From: Nelumbo lutea
Lineage: Eukaryota; Streptophyta; Magnoliopsida; Proteales; Nelumbonaceae
Direction of reading: 5' to 3'
NCBI GenBank assembly: GCA_022828595.1
Contig: JAKGHH010000002.1
Location: 79,270,383-79,334,382, forward strand
Length of the DNA: 64,000 nucleotides
The notes under the pieces were generated by a model that was given only the letters and a program-made list of their open reading frames with translations, made no database searches and was not told where the DNA came from. Shown here one piece after another: positions 21,775 through 34,444 of this stretch; positions within the stretch are counted from its first letter, which is position 1, and each line of letters begins with the position of its first letter. The position numbers and the translations under genes were made by a program.

Positions 21775-24700
21775 GTTCAACTAAGTAATTATTAAAAAAA
21801 ATAGGAAATTAATCTATCATAAATTGTTTCATAATTATTTAAATAACAATCCATCATTATTATTATTATTATTATTTCAATAAATAATTATTAAATAATT
21901 TGGGAAAATTATTAAGTCTATCTACACCGATCTAGACCACTTGGTTGACTTTGATCAAACCGGGTTTTACATTTATTAACAGCAAATGTTTACTTTTAAT
22001 TAAAAAATAATGTAATTTACTATAATTACAATTACTTTGATTAATAGTAAATAATTTAGGCTTAAAAAGTAAATAATTTACTTTAATTTATTGTTATTGT
22101 AAATAATTAATCTACTATACATTACTACTTATCAATAGCAACTTCAACAATTTTTTGGAAATGATCATAAAATATTGTAATTTATTGTTATTTAATTGAT
22201 CATGGGGCCCGCCAGTAATAGATATTGTAATTCATTATTTGGCTTCCATCCGAGCAAGTTAATTGGTGTTCGGATAATTCGATCAGCCCCTTGCAACCTT
22301 GCATTGGAAATATCTCCCATGAAATAAATCACATAACTATGCAAATATTCCCAACCCAAGGCTGTAAAGGCTGTTGGAATGGACTTTAATTTGCCTTGAC
22401 TGAAGCTGGACTCATTGCATATAGCCCCATGTGTATACAACACACGTAACCAGGGGGAGATGTTTTCAATTCACGCGGGTAGTGTATTATGATTAGGCAT
22501 GGGCAGAGTTCTTGTGGGCAGGAGATCCAGAGTCATTCCATACATGGGCTTGTGTTTGAAACATTGGAACACTAATGTATTGGTTTAAGTGTATGAAACA
22601 CTTGTGTGTTTACTTGTAACAAGATTCATACACCTGCATAAATTCACAAATTCACAGCAAATCCTGTGCGATTTGAGGCATCATCCAAGGTGATGAACAT
22701 TTTGTGGAGGATTAGAATGTCTTGGAAATGGTCCATCCTTCATCCCCTTATACCCCCAACCCCTGGAGGCAGCGGGACAGGTGACAAGTTTGACATTGTT
22801 CTTTACGACTCAGGCTCCGGGTTAGCTAAAAGAAATAAATTAAATATTGCCATAGCGCCATTATCAATTTATCATAATATGAAATTTGTACGTCAATGTT
22901 CCCTCAAAAAAAATAAAATAAAATAAAATAAAACAATAGGATATCAAACCAGACGTATAAGACCTTGTTTTGGGTCCTGATATTGTCTTATGGCCTCTGA
23001 ATTTTCGATATATTTTTAATTATAGTTTCTTCATCATTGTCAAAGTAAAACAAATAAGGATAGCAAAACACTGTTAAAAAGTTTCCACGTCTAGATGATT
23101 GCTGACCTTGTCTAGGTCACTAGGTGGATATATAAGGGGAAAGCTTCTGACTTTCTGGCAGAAATTTCCCATTTCTCCATTATACAAGGTCTTAGGTAGG
23201 AAGTTAGGATAGAGGAGACGGGAGGTAAGGAACATTTTCTCTTTTACTGAAAAACCTAAGAGAAGGGGAATTATTTGGGCACACCTATGAGTCGTCATTC
23301 ACAGGAGTAAGGTTTAGCTGAACACTTTGGCTGTTCAGCAAGAGCTAGGTTTAGTTGAAAGTTTTAGCTGTTTAGCGGACCATGGAATCAATGATAATAT
23401 TTCATACTAATATTTAAATACATGGCGTCTGCATCTTTACACTAGACCCATTAATTTATTACTAAAATGGAACCTCATCATTGGTTCTGCTAAACAGTTA
23501 AAAAAATACATGAGGCCTGCATGCACTTTTTACAGTGGGCCCATGAATTTATTATTGACGTGCAATTTCATCATTGAATTCCATTCACAGAGGTATTTGT
23601 ATCAAAATACAAAACGCCTTAATGTTTTTAATCATAATCAATAATAGAACAATAATTTACTGCATTTCTTTGTAAATTTTAGGTCTCGTTTGTTTTTCAA
23701 TAAGTAGGGACAGATAAATTGATGGGTTCAAGGTTCAAAATATTGATGTAGGCTGATACTCCAGTAAAGACGTATCGGTCTGTATCTTTGATTGTTTTTA
23801 TCCTTTGAAACTGGTTTAGAAAAGTCGGTTTAAGGCCAGTTTTCCCCTAAAATAGATCAAACACTTAAAATCCACCTGTAGGGGAATAAAGGGAAGCCTC
23901 AGGATGGTGTTTGGTATCCATGTACCTTTTGGAAGAAACAGTGCCAACAACAAATTGATTATCAAGAAAACACCAATTTTAATTTAATTTTTTTAAATTT
24001 TAAGACCGTTTTTTTACTGTTTGGCTTATATGGCATCTAGTGGCGCCTAATGGTGCTGACGTATAAAAAATAGTACAAAACGTTTAAAGCAGATTGTATG
24101 TGGTAGAAAAAGTTTATCTTATAAACGCTATCATACCAAACAACCTCTTGGTAAATCACTTACTCATTTACACTAAAAATTACTGGTAGACATGATGCGA
24201 TATTTGATTAAAACATTCATTGTATAACAACTTTTAAGTGGGGAATAAAAAAACAGTGAGAAGTGGTAATTTCTGAACACAATTGCTAAGGGTAACGCCA
24301 ACAAGGACTTATTAATTTTGCTTACCAAAAATGAAATGTACTTGAATCACTCCACAATATTCACGGGCAGGAGAAAACGAATTAGCAGTACATGGAAATT
24401 AAGGGAAATCATGTTGATATTTCTGCCATACTTTCTTAATAAAATTGATCAAATGGGGTGGTATTAATAATAATAATAATAACAATAAAAAGGTAAACGT
24501 GAGACTGGAAAAACAATTGTTACCGTACGTAGCTAGGGACGGCGAAACAGACGTTGTTCTAGACTTCTAGTATGTACAACGCATCCAGATCCAGTCAGAG
24601 TTTCTACGCTGTTCATCTACCTTCCTTCCTACAGATTTAAATTGACAGTAGTTGAATTTTCAATCTTCAACGTAAGACTAACGACCAATTCATCCCCATG

Positions 24701-24847
24701 TCTTAAGAGGGAATTGATAAAACAACGAGTTTGAAATTTTGAGTACGCATATATGCATTGAAGATTTTGGAGTCATTGCGATGATTCTACAATAAAAAGC
24801 CCATTTTGTCGTAAGGGAAAAAAAGAGGAACCTTTTCCCTCCTGCCA
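21000..24847. other. Very AT-rich intergenic DNA
   Basis: No gene supported. An (ATT)n microsatellite is at 21742-21774 and a shorter one at 21853-21875. Open frames at 22192-22443 and 22666-22926 match nothing I recognise. The segment just before 24848 has a TATA-like ACAATAAAAAGC at about 24789-24800. Confidence 0.5.
21742..21774. repeat. (ATT)n microsatellite
   Basis: Eleven uninterrupted ATT units. Confidence 0.95.
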
Positions 24848-26905
24848 ATGGCTATAGATCTCCCATTGCTCGAATCCCTGCTACTGCTCTTCGTTTCTAT
24901 GAATGCCGCCGTAGCCTTAGCCCAGCACAATGGCAGTTTCGTCTATAATGGCTTCCAAGGAGCCAATCTGCGCCTGGATGGAACCGCTGTTATCCATCCC
25001 AGTGGTCTTTTGCAGCTAACCAATACGTCCAAGCAAATAATAGGTCGTGCTTTCTACCCAATTCCTTTGGAATTTAACAAATCTTCTTCAGCTGAGTATT
25101 CTCGGTCTCTCTCCTTTTCTACCACATTCGTATTCGCTATGGTTCGCGAGGCGACTAACGTCGGTGGCCATGGAATCGCCTTCGCTTTCTCGCCTTCCTT
25201 GGAGTTCTCGGGGGCTGTCGCAAGCCAGTATCTGGGGCTCTTTAATTTGCCGACTAACAATGGAAACTCTTCCAATAATCAAGTGTTCGCCATCGAGTTA
25301 GACACCATTCTTAGCCCTGAATTTTCTGATGTAGATGATAACCATGTGGGGATCGATGTAAACAGCCCAAGGTCGACCAAAGCGGCTCCAGCGGCTTATT
25401 ACTGGAGCGAAGAAGGGAAGAATAAGAGTCTGGTCCTCGTAAGTGGAGATCCTATACAGGTTTGGATAGAGTATGATGGGGTGAAGCAGCAACTCAATGT
25501 AACATTGGCTCCTTTGGCTAACCCAAAACCAGACCTTCCTCTGTTGTCGACATCCATAGATCTTTCTTCGGTTTTTGTAGATTCTATGTATGTTGGTTTC
25601 TCTTCATCTACTGGTGCGGTTGCAAGCTCCCATTATATTTTAGGGTGGAGTTTCAGCAGAAATGGCCAAGCACAAAGGCTAGAACTATCTCGCCTTCCTT
25701 CACTTCCAATTGTAAGAGAGTCCAAGGCAAAGCAACGACTTTTGAAAATCGGGCTGCCATTGATGACAGTGACAGCTCTACTTATAGCAACGATGGGGGG
25801 CATATACATAATCAGGAGAAAGAAATATGCAGAAGTACGTGAAGATTGGGAGCAGGAGTATGGGCCTCATAGGTTCTCATACAAGGACTTGTATAGAGCC
25901 ACCAAAGGATTCCGGGACAAAGAACTTCTGGGTGTTGGAGGGTCGGGAAGGGTTTACAGAGGAGTGCTACCGGCAGCCTCCAACACACAGATCGCAGTGA
26001 AGCGAATCACCCACGACTCAAAACAAGGGATGAAAGGATTTGTGGCGGAGATTGCAAGCATGGGAAGGCTGCGACACAGAAACTTGGTGCAGCTACTCGG
26101 CTATTGCCGACGAAATGGAGAGCTCATCTTGGTCTATGACTACATGTCTAATGGTAGCCTCGACAAGTTCTTGTTTACCAATGAGAGGCCTAATCTTAGT
26201 TGGTTTCAAAGGTACAAAATCATCAGAGATGTAGCATCTGGTCTTCTGTACCTGCATGGAGAGTGGGAACAGGTTGTCCTACACAGAGATGTCAAGGCTG
26301 GTAATGTCCTATTGGATGAGGATATGAACGGGAGATTGGGTGATTTCGGGCTTGCGAGATTATATGATCACGGAGCCAACCCTCAAACCACTCATGTGGT
26401 TGGCACTCTGGGCTATCTTGCACCAGAGCTTACTAGAACCGGCAAGGCAACTACAAGCACTGATGTGTTCGCTTTTGGGGCCTTAATGCTCGAGGTTGCT
26501 TGTGGCCGGCGACCCGTAGAGATGCGAGCATTGCCGGAGGAAATGATTTTGGTAGATTGGGTGACGGAATCCTGGAAGAAAGGAGCAATTCTTGAGACGA
26601 GAGATCTACGACTGGGCGACGATTATGTGGTGGAGGAAATGGAATTAGTTTTGAAACTGGGGCTGCTATGTTCACACCCTCTGCCCACCTGTAGACCCAC
26701 CATGAGACAGATCCTGCAATATTTGGATGGGGTTGCTACTTTGCCCAATGTATCACCATTCGATGTCTGTAGTACTGCTGTCGTGGCTTCTCTAAGTGAA
26801 CAAAGATTTGGTCATTATGTGGTGTCATACCCGACAATATTGATTGGGAAGACGCCGGTTCAAACATTGTCTAGAATCGATTCAATCCTCATCGATGGCC
26901 GCTGA
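24848..26905 (+). CDS. L-type lectin-domain receptor kinase (LecRK IV/S.4-like), intact, single exon
   Basis: 685 residues. Signal peptide (1 to about 25, ending AVALAQ), legume-lectin ectodomain (about 28-270; FVYNGFQGANLRLDG, SFSTTFVFAM, GGHGIAFAFSP, VFAIELDT, HVGIDVNS, VQVWIEYDG-type strand, YILGWSF), transmembrane helix (about 300-321), then a cytoplasmic Ser/Thr kinase. Kinase landmarks: glycine loop GVGGSGRVY (362-370), ATP-binding K385 in IAVKR, catalytic HRD (479-481), DFG (499-501), APE (525-527). The juxtamembrane EDWEQEYGPHRFSYKDLY is typical of this clade. LecRKs act at the plasma membrane in sensing extracellular signals, often in defence. The usual Phe of the glycine loop (GGFG) is Ser here; all other catalytic residues are kept. 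Intronless structure is normal for the family. Two broken paralogues lie at 55379 and 62248. Confidence 0.95.
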   Translation: MAIDLPLLESLLLLFVSMNAAVALAQHNGSFVYNGFQGANLRLDGTAVIHPSGLLQLTNTSKQIIGRAFYPIPLEFNKSSSAEYSRSLSFSTTFVFAMVREATNVGGHGIAFAFSPSLEFSGAVASQYLGLFNLPTNNGNSSNNQVFAIELDTILSPEFSDVDDNHVGIDVNSPRSTKAAPAAYYWSEEGKNKSLVLVSGDPIQVWIEYDGVKQQLNVTLAPLANPKPDLPLLSTSIDLSSVFVDSMYVGFSSSTGAVASSHYILGWSFSRNGQAQRLELSRLPSLPIVRESKAKQRLLKIGLPLMTVTALLIATMGGIYIIRRKKYAEVREDWEQEYGPHRFSYKDLYRATKGFRDKELLGVGGSGRVYRGVLPAASNTQIAVKRITHDSKQGMKGFVAEIASMGRLRHRNLVQLLGYCRRNGELILVYDYMSNGSLDKFLFTNERPNLSWFQRYKIIRDVASGLLYLHGEWEQVVLHRDVKAGNVLLDEDMNGRLGDFGLARLYDHGANPQTTHVVGTLGYLAPELTRTGKATTSTDVFAFGALMLEVACGRRPVEMRALPEEMILVDWVTESWKKGAILETRDLRLGDDYVVEEMELVLKLGLLCSHPLPTCRPTMRQILQYLDGVATLPNVSPFDVCSTAVVASLSEQRFGHYVVSYPTILIGKTPVQTLSRIDSILIDGR

Positions 26906-28568
26906 ATGAATCTGTTCACCATGTAATCTTTTTTCAATTTTTTGATGCCAACTTAAATACAGCCACAGGGGCTTTTGTGTTCTTTGTGATTTAAGGACTG
27001 AAAAGAAAGAAATAGAGGGGAAAAAACAAAGCAAAAGACCCAATTGCAAGAATAGTTCATGTTCTTTAAATGTTGAAACCTTCAAAGCAATAAATTTGTT
27101 TTGGGGATATGTCTTGGTAACGATTAAACCCGCTGGTTGTAGAGAATTTTCAACTTTCCTCCCTTTTGATACAAGGCAAGAGAGTCCTGACTCGTGAGTA
27201 CATAGATGGACCCCATTTAAAATTATAAATATTCCTTTTTCCTCTAGAATTTGTTGAAGGCCTCCAAAGCCACAAAAGTAGACTTTTGATCTGTTGTACC
27301 AATTCCATTGAGAAAACGATTTCCCATTTATCAGATAAGTTTAAATTCTGACGAGGATGTAGACTCCACCATTTCAATACATATTTATTTAATAACTAAC
27401 TTCAACTAATGAGGATGCAGACTTTTGATCTGTGTAATGCCAAGGTTAGAAGTATTCCATTATTATACCAAACTAATGGGATTAATTAGGAGACTTTGGA
27501 CCATTCAAGTTCCATGATCATGGAACAACTCCTACTGAAATGAGCCTTGACAACTCTCATGATAATTATTATTAGGAGCCTCTAATGAACCAAACTTTAG
27601 GGCTTTTCTATACTTGAAATTGCTTATGACTTTGATTAACACTCTACAACAGCCATGCACTTTATGAATGGCGTGGAGCCTTATTATTGGTCATGTTATA
27701 CAACCATTGCATTCAGCTAATTGTCTCCTAAGAAGGTGTAGATCTTTTTTTTTATTTGTTGAATGAATCAATTAGTTTTTGTTGGCCAAATCATAGGCAT
27801 GTATCAGATAGGGTTTCCCTCAGTCACTGCCAATGTTTTAAAAAATAGCCCATGGAACAGTTTTTTCTCTCTAGGTAGAGGGTCAATGATTCAACCATTC
27901 AAGTTAAATGGGTAAAGTGTGATATCATTTATTAAACAATAAATATATAAAATAGATAAAATTGCATAAAATTTGATATATCTATAATATACATTATATT
28001 AACAAAAAAGTTTAGTAAATAAAAATTTTTAGTTATTAATGATGGGAATGACTAAAAATGCGAAACAGAAACAGAAAATGAGAATTAATATACTTAATGT
28101 GTAAGCCGGAATCAGATGAATCAGCAGTACGAATAAAACCCGGACAAGTAATAGATCGAGCGGTCTGACAGCATTCAATTGCAGGTTGAAAACATTGGTC
28201 ACCACAGTTAGCTTCACAAACTATGGAGAAAAACATAAAACATTTTTCACGCCTGCTTATGTTATATATGCGAAGCGTCTTATTATTAGGTTGTCCACAC
28301 TCCACAGAATATGTGGAGCCTGGGTTTAGCTACTTTTTGTTGTTATTCCAAAAATTCCACCAAAAGTCATTTTAATAGATCGGCCACACTTTCATATTTG
28401 ATCTCTATGTGACTCCGGTAGGAGGTCGGTTTCGGTTTGTACCTCAATCACTATACTCTGTGAGTCTGTTACATCATTGAATGAAACATCCTTTGAACCA
28501 ATGGTTCCCTCTCCGCATGAAGGCAGAGACTACATTTCCCATCTCTAACCCCAAACCTGACCGGGCAT
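26906..28568. other. Intergenic DNA between LecRK and the Copia element
   Basis: Contains 3' UTR of the receptor kinase. Otherwise nothing firm. A weak Cys-rich frame lies at 28036-28305 on the minus strand. Confidence 0.5.
28036..28240 (-). other. Weak cysteine-rich open frame
   Basis: The minus strand has a possible acceptor (CTCCATAG) followed by CEANCGDQCFQPAIECCQTA and a further Cys. The spacing is reminiscent of small secreted peptides, but no signal peptide exon was found and no family is recognised. Likely chance. Confidence 0.12.
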
Positions 28569-29324
28569 TGTTGGGTGTGGGTTCAGCCCATATGAGGGGC
28601 CCACCCCACCTTTTTTATCTCTCAAAAGGAGCCGTATAGTAGAAGAAAATGGCTTCCACCTTTTCAGTTTTTTGGGCATGATGTTGTAACCACCCGAATT
28701 GAGAAAACAAGAAAAAAAAACACAAAACCGAGGGTTTTTATTTTTTATTTTTTGAGTTTTGTGAAGAAAAAAAGAAAAGCTATCTCTTATTCCATTTAAG
28801 ATCAATTTTGGAGGTGTCTTTCAAGTCCGTTCTTGATGATATTAAGTGTTGGAGTTAAGAATCCCATTTCAATTCAGATTTGGTGATTCTTCCTTTCTCT
28901 ATTTCTCAGTTCTGATTTATAGAAACTTGGTGAGATCTAAACCTCTGTTTGTGTTGTATCCACCTTGCATTTGGTGATGTTAATACTGTTCTTGTGAGCC
29001 AATGATTATCTCCCTGATGTTTGTAAGCCTCTAATTGCAACTAGAGAAGACTATTGTACCCATTATTTTTTGAATTAGTAGAAGACTTTTACGGACCATA
29101 GGTCCAGTGGTTTTTCCCCGATTTTGGGATTTTTCACGTAAAAATTCTGGTGTACTATTGTATGGTGATTGTTATCTGTTTTTCTGTTACTTGGCTGAAT
29201 TGTTTACTTGTTACCATTGTTGTTGGTATACCCATTTTCACACACAAGCATAGGGGAAAAGTGCTTGCTGTCATAGGATTGATTTTATACTAATTTCTTC
29301 TACTATAGTGTAACTTACTCAATA
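28569..29324 (+). repeat. 5' LTR of the Copia element
   Basis: Begins TGTTGGGTGTGGG and ends ACTTACTCAATA (terminal CA decayed to TA). It aligns along its length with 33303-34060. In the first 140 bp I count roughly 15 differences. Confidence 0.93.
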
Positions 29325-29325
29325 G

Positions 29326-29337
29326 TGGTATCAGAGC
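29326..29337 (+). promoter_or_regulatory. Primer-binding site (initiator tRNA-Met)
   Basis: TGGTATCAGAGC, the standard Copia site complementary to the 3' end of initiator tRNA-Met, two bases after the LTR. Confidence 0.93.
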
Positions 29338-29373
29338 TAGGTTGGCTGAAATTAATTGTTTGTGTTTATACAA

Positions 29374-32300
29374 ATGGAGGAATCCTCGGGTGCTATGATA
29401 AAATTGACTTCATTGAATTATGCCATTTGGAAACCCAAAATGGAGGACATTCTTTATTGCAAAGATTTGTACCTACCCATAAGAGGTGATGAAGCAAAGC
29501 CAAGTGACAAGTCAAGTGATGAATGGGGAATCATGCATAGGAAAACTATAGGCCAAATCCGATTGTGGATTGACCATAATATTTTTCACCATTTTGCATA
29601 AGAAACTAGGGTTGATGTTTTATGGAAAAAATTAGTCTATGTATGAAAGGAAAACGGGTTTAAACAAGGCTGCCTTGATTAAAAAACTAGCACACTTGAG
29701 ATATAAAGATGAAACTAATATGTTTGAACATTTGAGTGGTTTTCAAGCTTTGATAAATCAATTGACTGCTATGAAATTGAATTTGGATGATGAAATGTAA
29801 GCCTTGTTGTTACTTAGTTCCTTGACTGATAGTTGGGAAACTTTGGTGGTTTCAGTCAGTAATTCAACCCTTAATGGTATACTAACCATTGGCACAGTCA
29901 AAGATGCTTTGTTTAATGAAGAGTCCAGGAGGAAAGAACAAAGGACTTACTCAGAATCTCAAGCTCTTGTGATAGAAAAGAAAGAAAGACAGGGAAGAAG
30001 TAAGAGTAGAGGTCCCCATAACAAATATGATAAAACCAGAGGAAGGTCCATGTCCACGAAAAATATCATTTTTCATCACTGTAATAAACCGAGACATTAC
30101 AAAAATGAATGCGGAGTCTGAAAAAGAGAATAAACCAAAGGGAAAGGTGAAGGCAAGAAAGAAGAAAAACATACTATAATTGTTGTAGCCGAGGGTGATG
30201 TTATTGTTTGTGATGATAATTATGTCAACTTTGCATGCCCAGATAGTGATTGGGTCATAGATTTGGGTGCTTCTTTTCATGTTACTCCCCATGGTGAATT
30301 TTTCACAACTTACACTACAGGTGATTTTGGACATGTTCGTATGGGGAATGCTAGTGCATCCAAGACTGTTGGCATGTGAGACATTTGTCTAGATAGCAAT
30401 ACTGGTTGCAAATTAATTTTGAAGAATATTAGACATGTTCCTGATATCTACCTAAATCCGATTTCCACTAGCAAGTTAGATGATGAAGGTTATGCAAACA
30501 CCTCCAATGATGAAAAATGGAAGCTCAGTCAGGGTTCACTCATTCTGGCAAAGGGAAAGAAGCACAATACCCTTTATGTGATGCAAGCAATGTTGAACAA
30601 AGGAGAAGTGAATGCAATTCATGATTCATCCATTGAGTTTTGGCATCGAAGGCTTGGACATTTGAGTGAAAAAGGGCTTCAGATACTTTCTAGAGAAAAT
30701 CTTCTTTCTGATGTGAAAGGTATGCCTCTTGAAACATGTGTACATTGCTTACCTGACAAACAGAGTAGAGTTACATTTCATAAATTACCTCCATTTAGAA
30801 AGCCTCATGTTTTAGATTTAGTTCACATTGATGTTTGTTACATGAAAGATAGATCTCTTGGTGGTGCATTATATTTTATGACATTTATTGATGACCACTC
30901 CAGAAAAGTGTAGACATTTGCCTTAAAATCTAAGGATCATGTGTTGGATGTTTTCAAGTATTTTCATGCCAAGGTTGAGAGAGAAACAGGGAATAAGTTG
31001 AAGTGCATCCGAGGTGATAATGGTGGTGAATATAGGGGTCCCTTTGAAGAATATTGTAGGATCCATGGTATCGGACTTGAGAAAAGTGTTCCTAAAACTC
31101 CTCAATACAATGGAGTAGCAGAGAGAATGAACAGAACAATTACTGTTAGAATCAGATGCATGCTCTCTCATGCTAAGTTACCTAAATCCTTTTGGGGTGA
31201 GGCTATAAGAACTGCAGTTGACCTCATCAACCTTTCTCCTTCAGTTCCTTTGAATGGAGATACTCCTGAAAGAGTTTGGACAATGAAAGCCATATCATAC
31301 AGTCATTTGAAAGTGTTTGGCTGTAGGACATTTGTTCATATTCCTAGAGATGAAAGATCCAAGCTTGATAATAAGGATAAACAATGCATCTTCTTATGCT
31401 ATGGGCACGGAGAGTTTGGGTACATGTTATGAGATTCAATGGACAAGAAAGTGATCAGAAGCAGAGATGTTGTATTTCTTGATGATCAAACAATTGAAGA
31501 TATAGAGAAAATTTAGAAGCCAAAATTCTCTGTTGATGTTCCAATTAACTTGGATCCAGTTTTCCCACTTATAGTTGATGGTGATCATGGGGGAACTGTA
31601 CCAAATGAACATGATGATACAATTAGTGATGAAACTCCTGTAAATAAAAATATAGAGGAAGTACAGAATGAACAGGTACCTCCAGTTCCTTCACCACAAG
31701 TTCAGCTTAGAAGATCAATTAGAGAGAGAAGACCTTCCACTAGGTATCCTCCACATGAGTATGTGATGCTGATAGATGGGGGAGAGCTAGAGACTTATCA
31801 AGAGGCTATGTCACATGACAAGAAAGATGAGTGGTTGAAAGCAATGTAAGAGGAATTAAAATCCTTGCATGAGAATCACACCTATGATTTGGTGAAATTA
31901 CCAAAGGGCACTAAAAAACAAATGGGTTTATAAATTGAAATCCGATGAGAGTGGCTCACAACTAAAATACAAGGCAATGCTGGTTATGAAGGGCTTCAGT
32001 TAGAAAAATGGTATTAACTTTGAAGAAATATTCTCTCTTGTGGTGAAAATGTCTTCTATTCGAGTTGTGCTTGGATTAGTTGCAAGTCTAAATTTGGAAG
32101 TTGACAGCTTGATGTGAAGACTGTCTTCCTTCATGGTGATTTGGAAGAAGAAATCTATATGGAGCAACCAAAGGGATTCAAGGAAAAAGGCAAATAACAT
32201 TTGGTGTGTAGATTAAAGAAAAGCTTGTATGGATTGAAACAAGCACCAAGACAATGGTACAACAAATTTGACTCCTTTATGGTTGATCATGGGTACACTA

Positions 32301-33286
32301 GGACCACTTCAGATCATTGTGTATTTGTAAAAAAAATTCTGATGGTGATTTCATTATTCTCTTGCTTTATGTTGATGATATGTTGATAGTTGGACATGAT
32401 TCTAACAAAATTGATAGGTTGAAAAATGAGCTTAGCAAGTCTTTTGCAATGAAGGACTTTGGACTAGCTAGACAGATTCTTGGTATGAAGATCTCTCGAA
32501 ATAGACAGAATGGGAAATTATGGTTATCTCAAGAAAAATATACTGAGAAGGTTCTTGAGAGGCTCAACATGAGCAATGCAAAACCAGTGACTACTCTACT
32601 TGCAGGTCATTTCAGGTTCAACACTAAACAATGTCCTACAAGTGAGAAAGACAAAGCTAAAATGAATAAAGTGCCTTATGCTTCAGCAGTTGGTAGTTTA
32701 ATGTATGCTATGGTGTGCCCGAGGCCAGATATTGCTCATGTTGTTGGTATAGTTAGTTGATTTCTCTCTAACCCCAGCAAAGAACATTGGACAACAGTAA
32801 AATGGATATTCAGGTATTCCAGAGGTACTTCTCAGATATGCTTATGCTTCAAGAATGGTAAATTCATGTTGGACGGGTACACTGATGTAGACATGGCTAG
32901 TGATGTTGATTCCCGAAAGTCCACTTCAAAAGTGTGTTGCATTGTCTACTACAGAGGTTGAATACATTGCAGCTACAGAAGCCTATAAAGAGATCCTATG
33001 GTTGAAGAAGTTCTTACAAGAATTGGGCAGGAAGCAAGAAATATATGCTCTCTATTGTGACAGTCAAAGTGCTATCCATCTCTCTAAAAATCCAACTTTC
33101 CACTCAAGATTCAAACACATTGATGTAAGATACCACTGGATTCAGGATGTGTTGCATATGAAGTTGTTGAACATTGAGAAGATTCATACTGATGAGAATA
33201 GTGCAGACATGTTAACAAAGTTCTTGCTTAAAGACAAATTTGAATTTTGCAAAGAAGTTGCGGGCTTGGTGAAACCCCCCATATGA
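29374..33286 (+). pseudogene. Copia gag-pol polyprotein remnant
   Basis: The gag begins at ATG 29374 (LTSLNYAIWKPKMEDIL). A zinc knuckle at about 30070-30115 reads FHHCNKPRHYKNEC, with the first Cys of CCHC replaced by His. The protease active site is DLGAS instead of DSGAS (about 30255). Integrase carries the GAG_pre-integrase region (HRRLGHLSEKGLQ), HIDVCY, and D...E core pieces (IRGDNGGEY, TPQYNGVAERMNRT). RT is recognisable by LYGLKQAPRQWY and YVDDMLIVG, and RNase H by LSTTEVEYIAATEA and CDSQSAI. In-frame stops occur after each of several blocks (for example near 29599, 30119, 30911, 31430, 31846), and frameshifts separate gag from pro. It cannot make a complete polyprotein. Confidence 0.93.
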
Positions 33287-33287
33287 G

Positions 33288-33302
33288 CTGGAGGGGGAGA
33301 AT
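33288..33302 (+). other. Polypurine tract of the Copia element
   Basis: CTGGAGGGGGAGAAT directly before the 3' LTR; the plus-strand primer site. Confidence 0.85.
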
Positions 33303-34060
33303 TGTTGGGTGTGGGTCCAGCTCATGTGAGGGGCTCACCCCACCTTTATTTGCTCCCAAAAGGAGCTATATAGTGGAAGAAAATGGCTTCTACCTTTTCA
33401 GTTTTTGGGGCATCATGTTCGTAACCACCCGAATTGAGAAAAACAAGAAAAAAAAAAACACAGAACCGAGGGTTTTTTCTGGTTCTTTAAGTTTTGTGAA
33501 GAAGAGAAGAAAATTTAGCTCTTATTCCATTTAAGATCAAGTTTGGAGGTGTCTTTTAAGCCTGTTCTTGATGATATTAAGTGTTGGAGTTAAGAATCTC
33601 ACTCCAGTTCAAATTTGGTGATTCTTCCTTTCTCTACTTCTCAGTTCAGATTTATAGAAACTTGGTGAGATCTAAACCTCTGTTTGTGTTGTATCCACCT
33701 TACATTTTGTGATATTAATGTTGTTCTTGTGGGCCAATGATTATTTCCTTGATGCTTGTAAGCCTCTAGTTGCAACTATAGAAGACTATTGTACCTATTA
33801 TTTTTTGAATTAGTCGAAGACTTTTATGGACCATAGATCCTGTGGTTTTTCCCTGATTTTGGGGTTTTTCACGTAAAAATTCTAGTGTGCTATTGTATGG
33901 TGATTGTTATCTATTTTTCTGTTACTTGGCTGAATTATTTATTTGTTATCATTGCTGTTGGCATTACCCATTTTCACACATAAACTTAGGGGAAAAGTTC
34001 TTGCTGTCTTGGGATTGGTTTTATATTCATTTCTTCTACTATAGTGTAACTTACCCAACA
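33303..34060 (+). repeat. 3' LTR of the Copia element
   Basis: TGTTGGG...TTACCCAACA. It keeps the terminal CA that the 5' copy has lost. Confidence 0.93.
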
Positions 34061-34099
34061 TGTATCCTAATTATTCTCATTTTCATCTTGGTCCCTACC

Positions 34100-34444
34100 A
34101 GGGGTGTCAATGGATCGATTTTGAGTTAAACACGTTTAAATTGATTTAGAGTTGAATGGATTGGATGGACGAATAAGATACATTGAATTGGACCAATCCA
34201 ATCTAAAATATTTATTTAATTGGATTGGACCTGGTCCATCCCTATTATATTGAATTGGATAGGATTGAATCAATATCCGATTTTTGAAGAATACAGGTGA
34301 CAATGGGCCAAATTTGGATTGAAACCAATTTATATTGAATTGGACTGATCCAAAATAGTCCAAAGTATATTCATTGGATTAGACTGCATCGGGTCCATTT
34401 GTGATGGATCCATATTGGACCAATTCAGTCAGATTGACACCCCT
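34100..34444. mobile_element. MITE with perfect 12-bp terminal inverted repeats
   Basis: AGGGGTGTCAAT at 34100-34111 and ATTGACACCCCT at 34433-34444. The 345-bp body is rich in TTGGATTGGA/CC-type words. Non-coding. No clear target duplication. Relatives lie at about 53338-53649 and 58098-58498. hAT-like by terminus, which is inferred. Confidence 0.65.

Larger units (their letters stand above)
28569..34060 (+). mobile_element. Full-length but decayed Copia LTR retrotransposon
   Basis: The element has two LTRs (28569-29324 and 33303-34060), a primer-binding site, a gag-pol region in Copia order (gag, protease, integrase, RT, RNase H) and a polypurine tract. LTR ends are TGTTGGG and CCCAACA (8-bp inverted). 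Flanking bases GGCAT and TGTAT are a doubtful target duplication. Stops and frameshifts throughout make it non-autonomous now. Confidence 0.95.

Noticed and set aside
22192..22443. 83-codon minus-strand frame
   Set aside because: No recognisable domain, no splice or promoter support, in AT-rich DNA.
34136..34363. Open frame inside the MITE at 34100-34444
   Set aside because: It is a by-product of the repeated TTGGATTGGA words.
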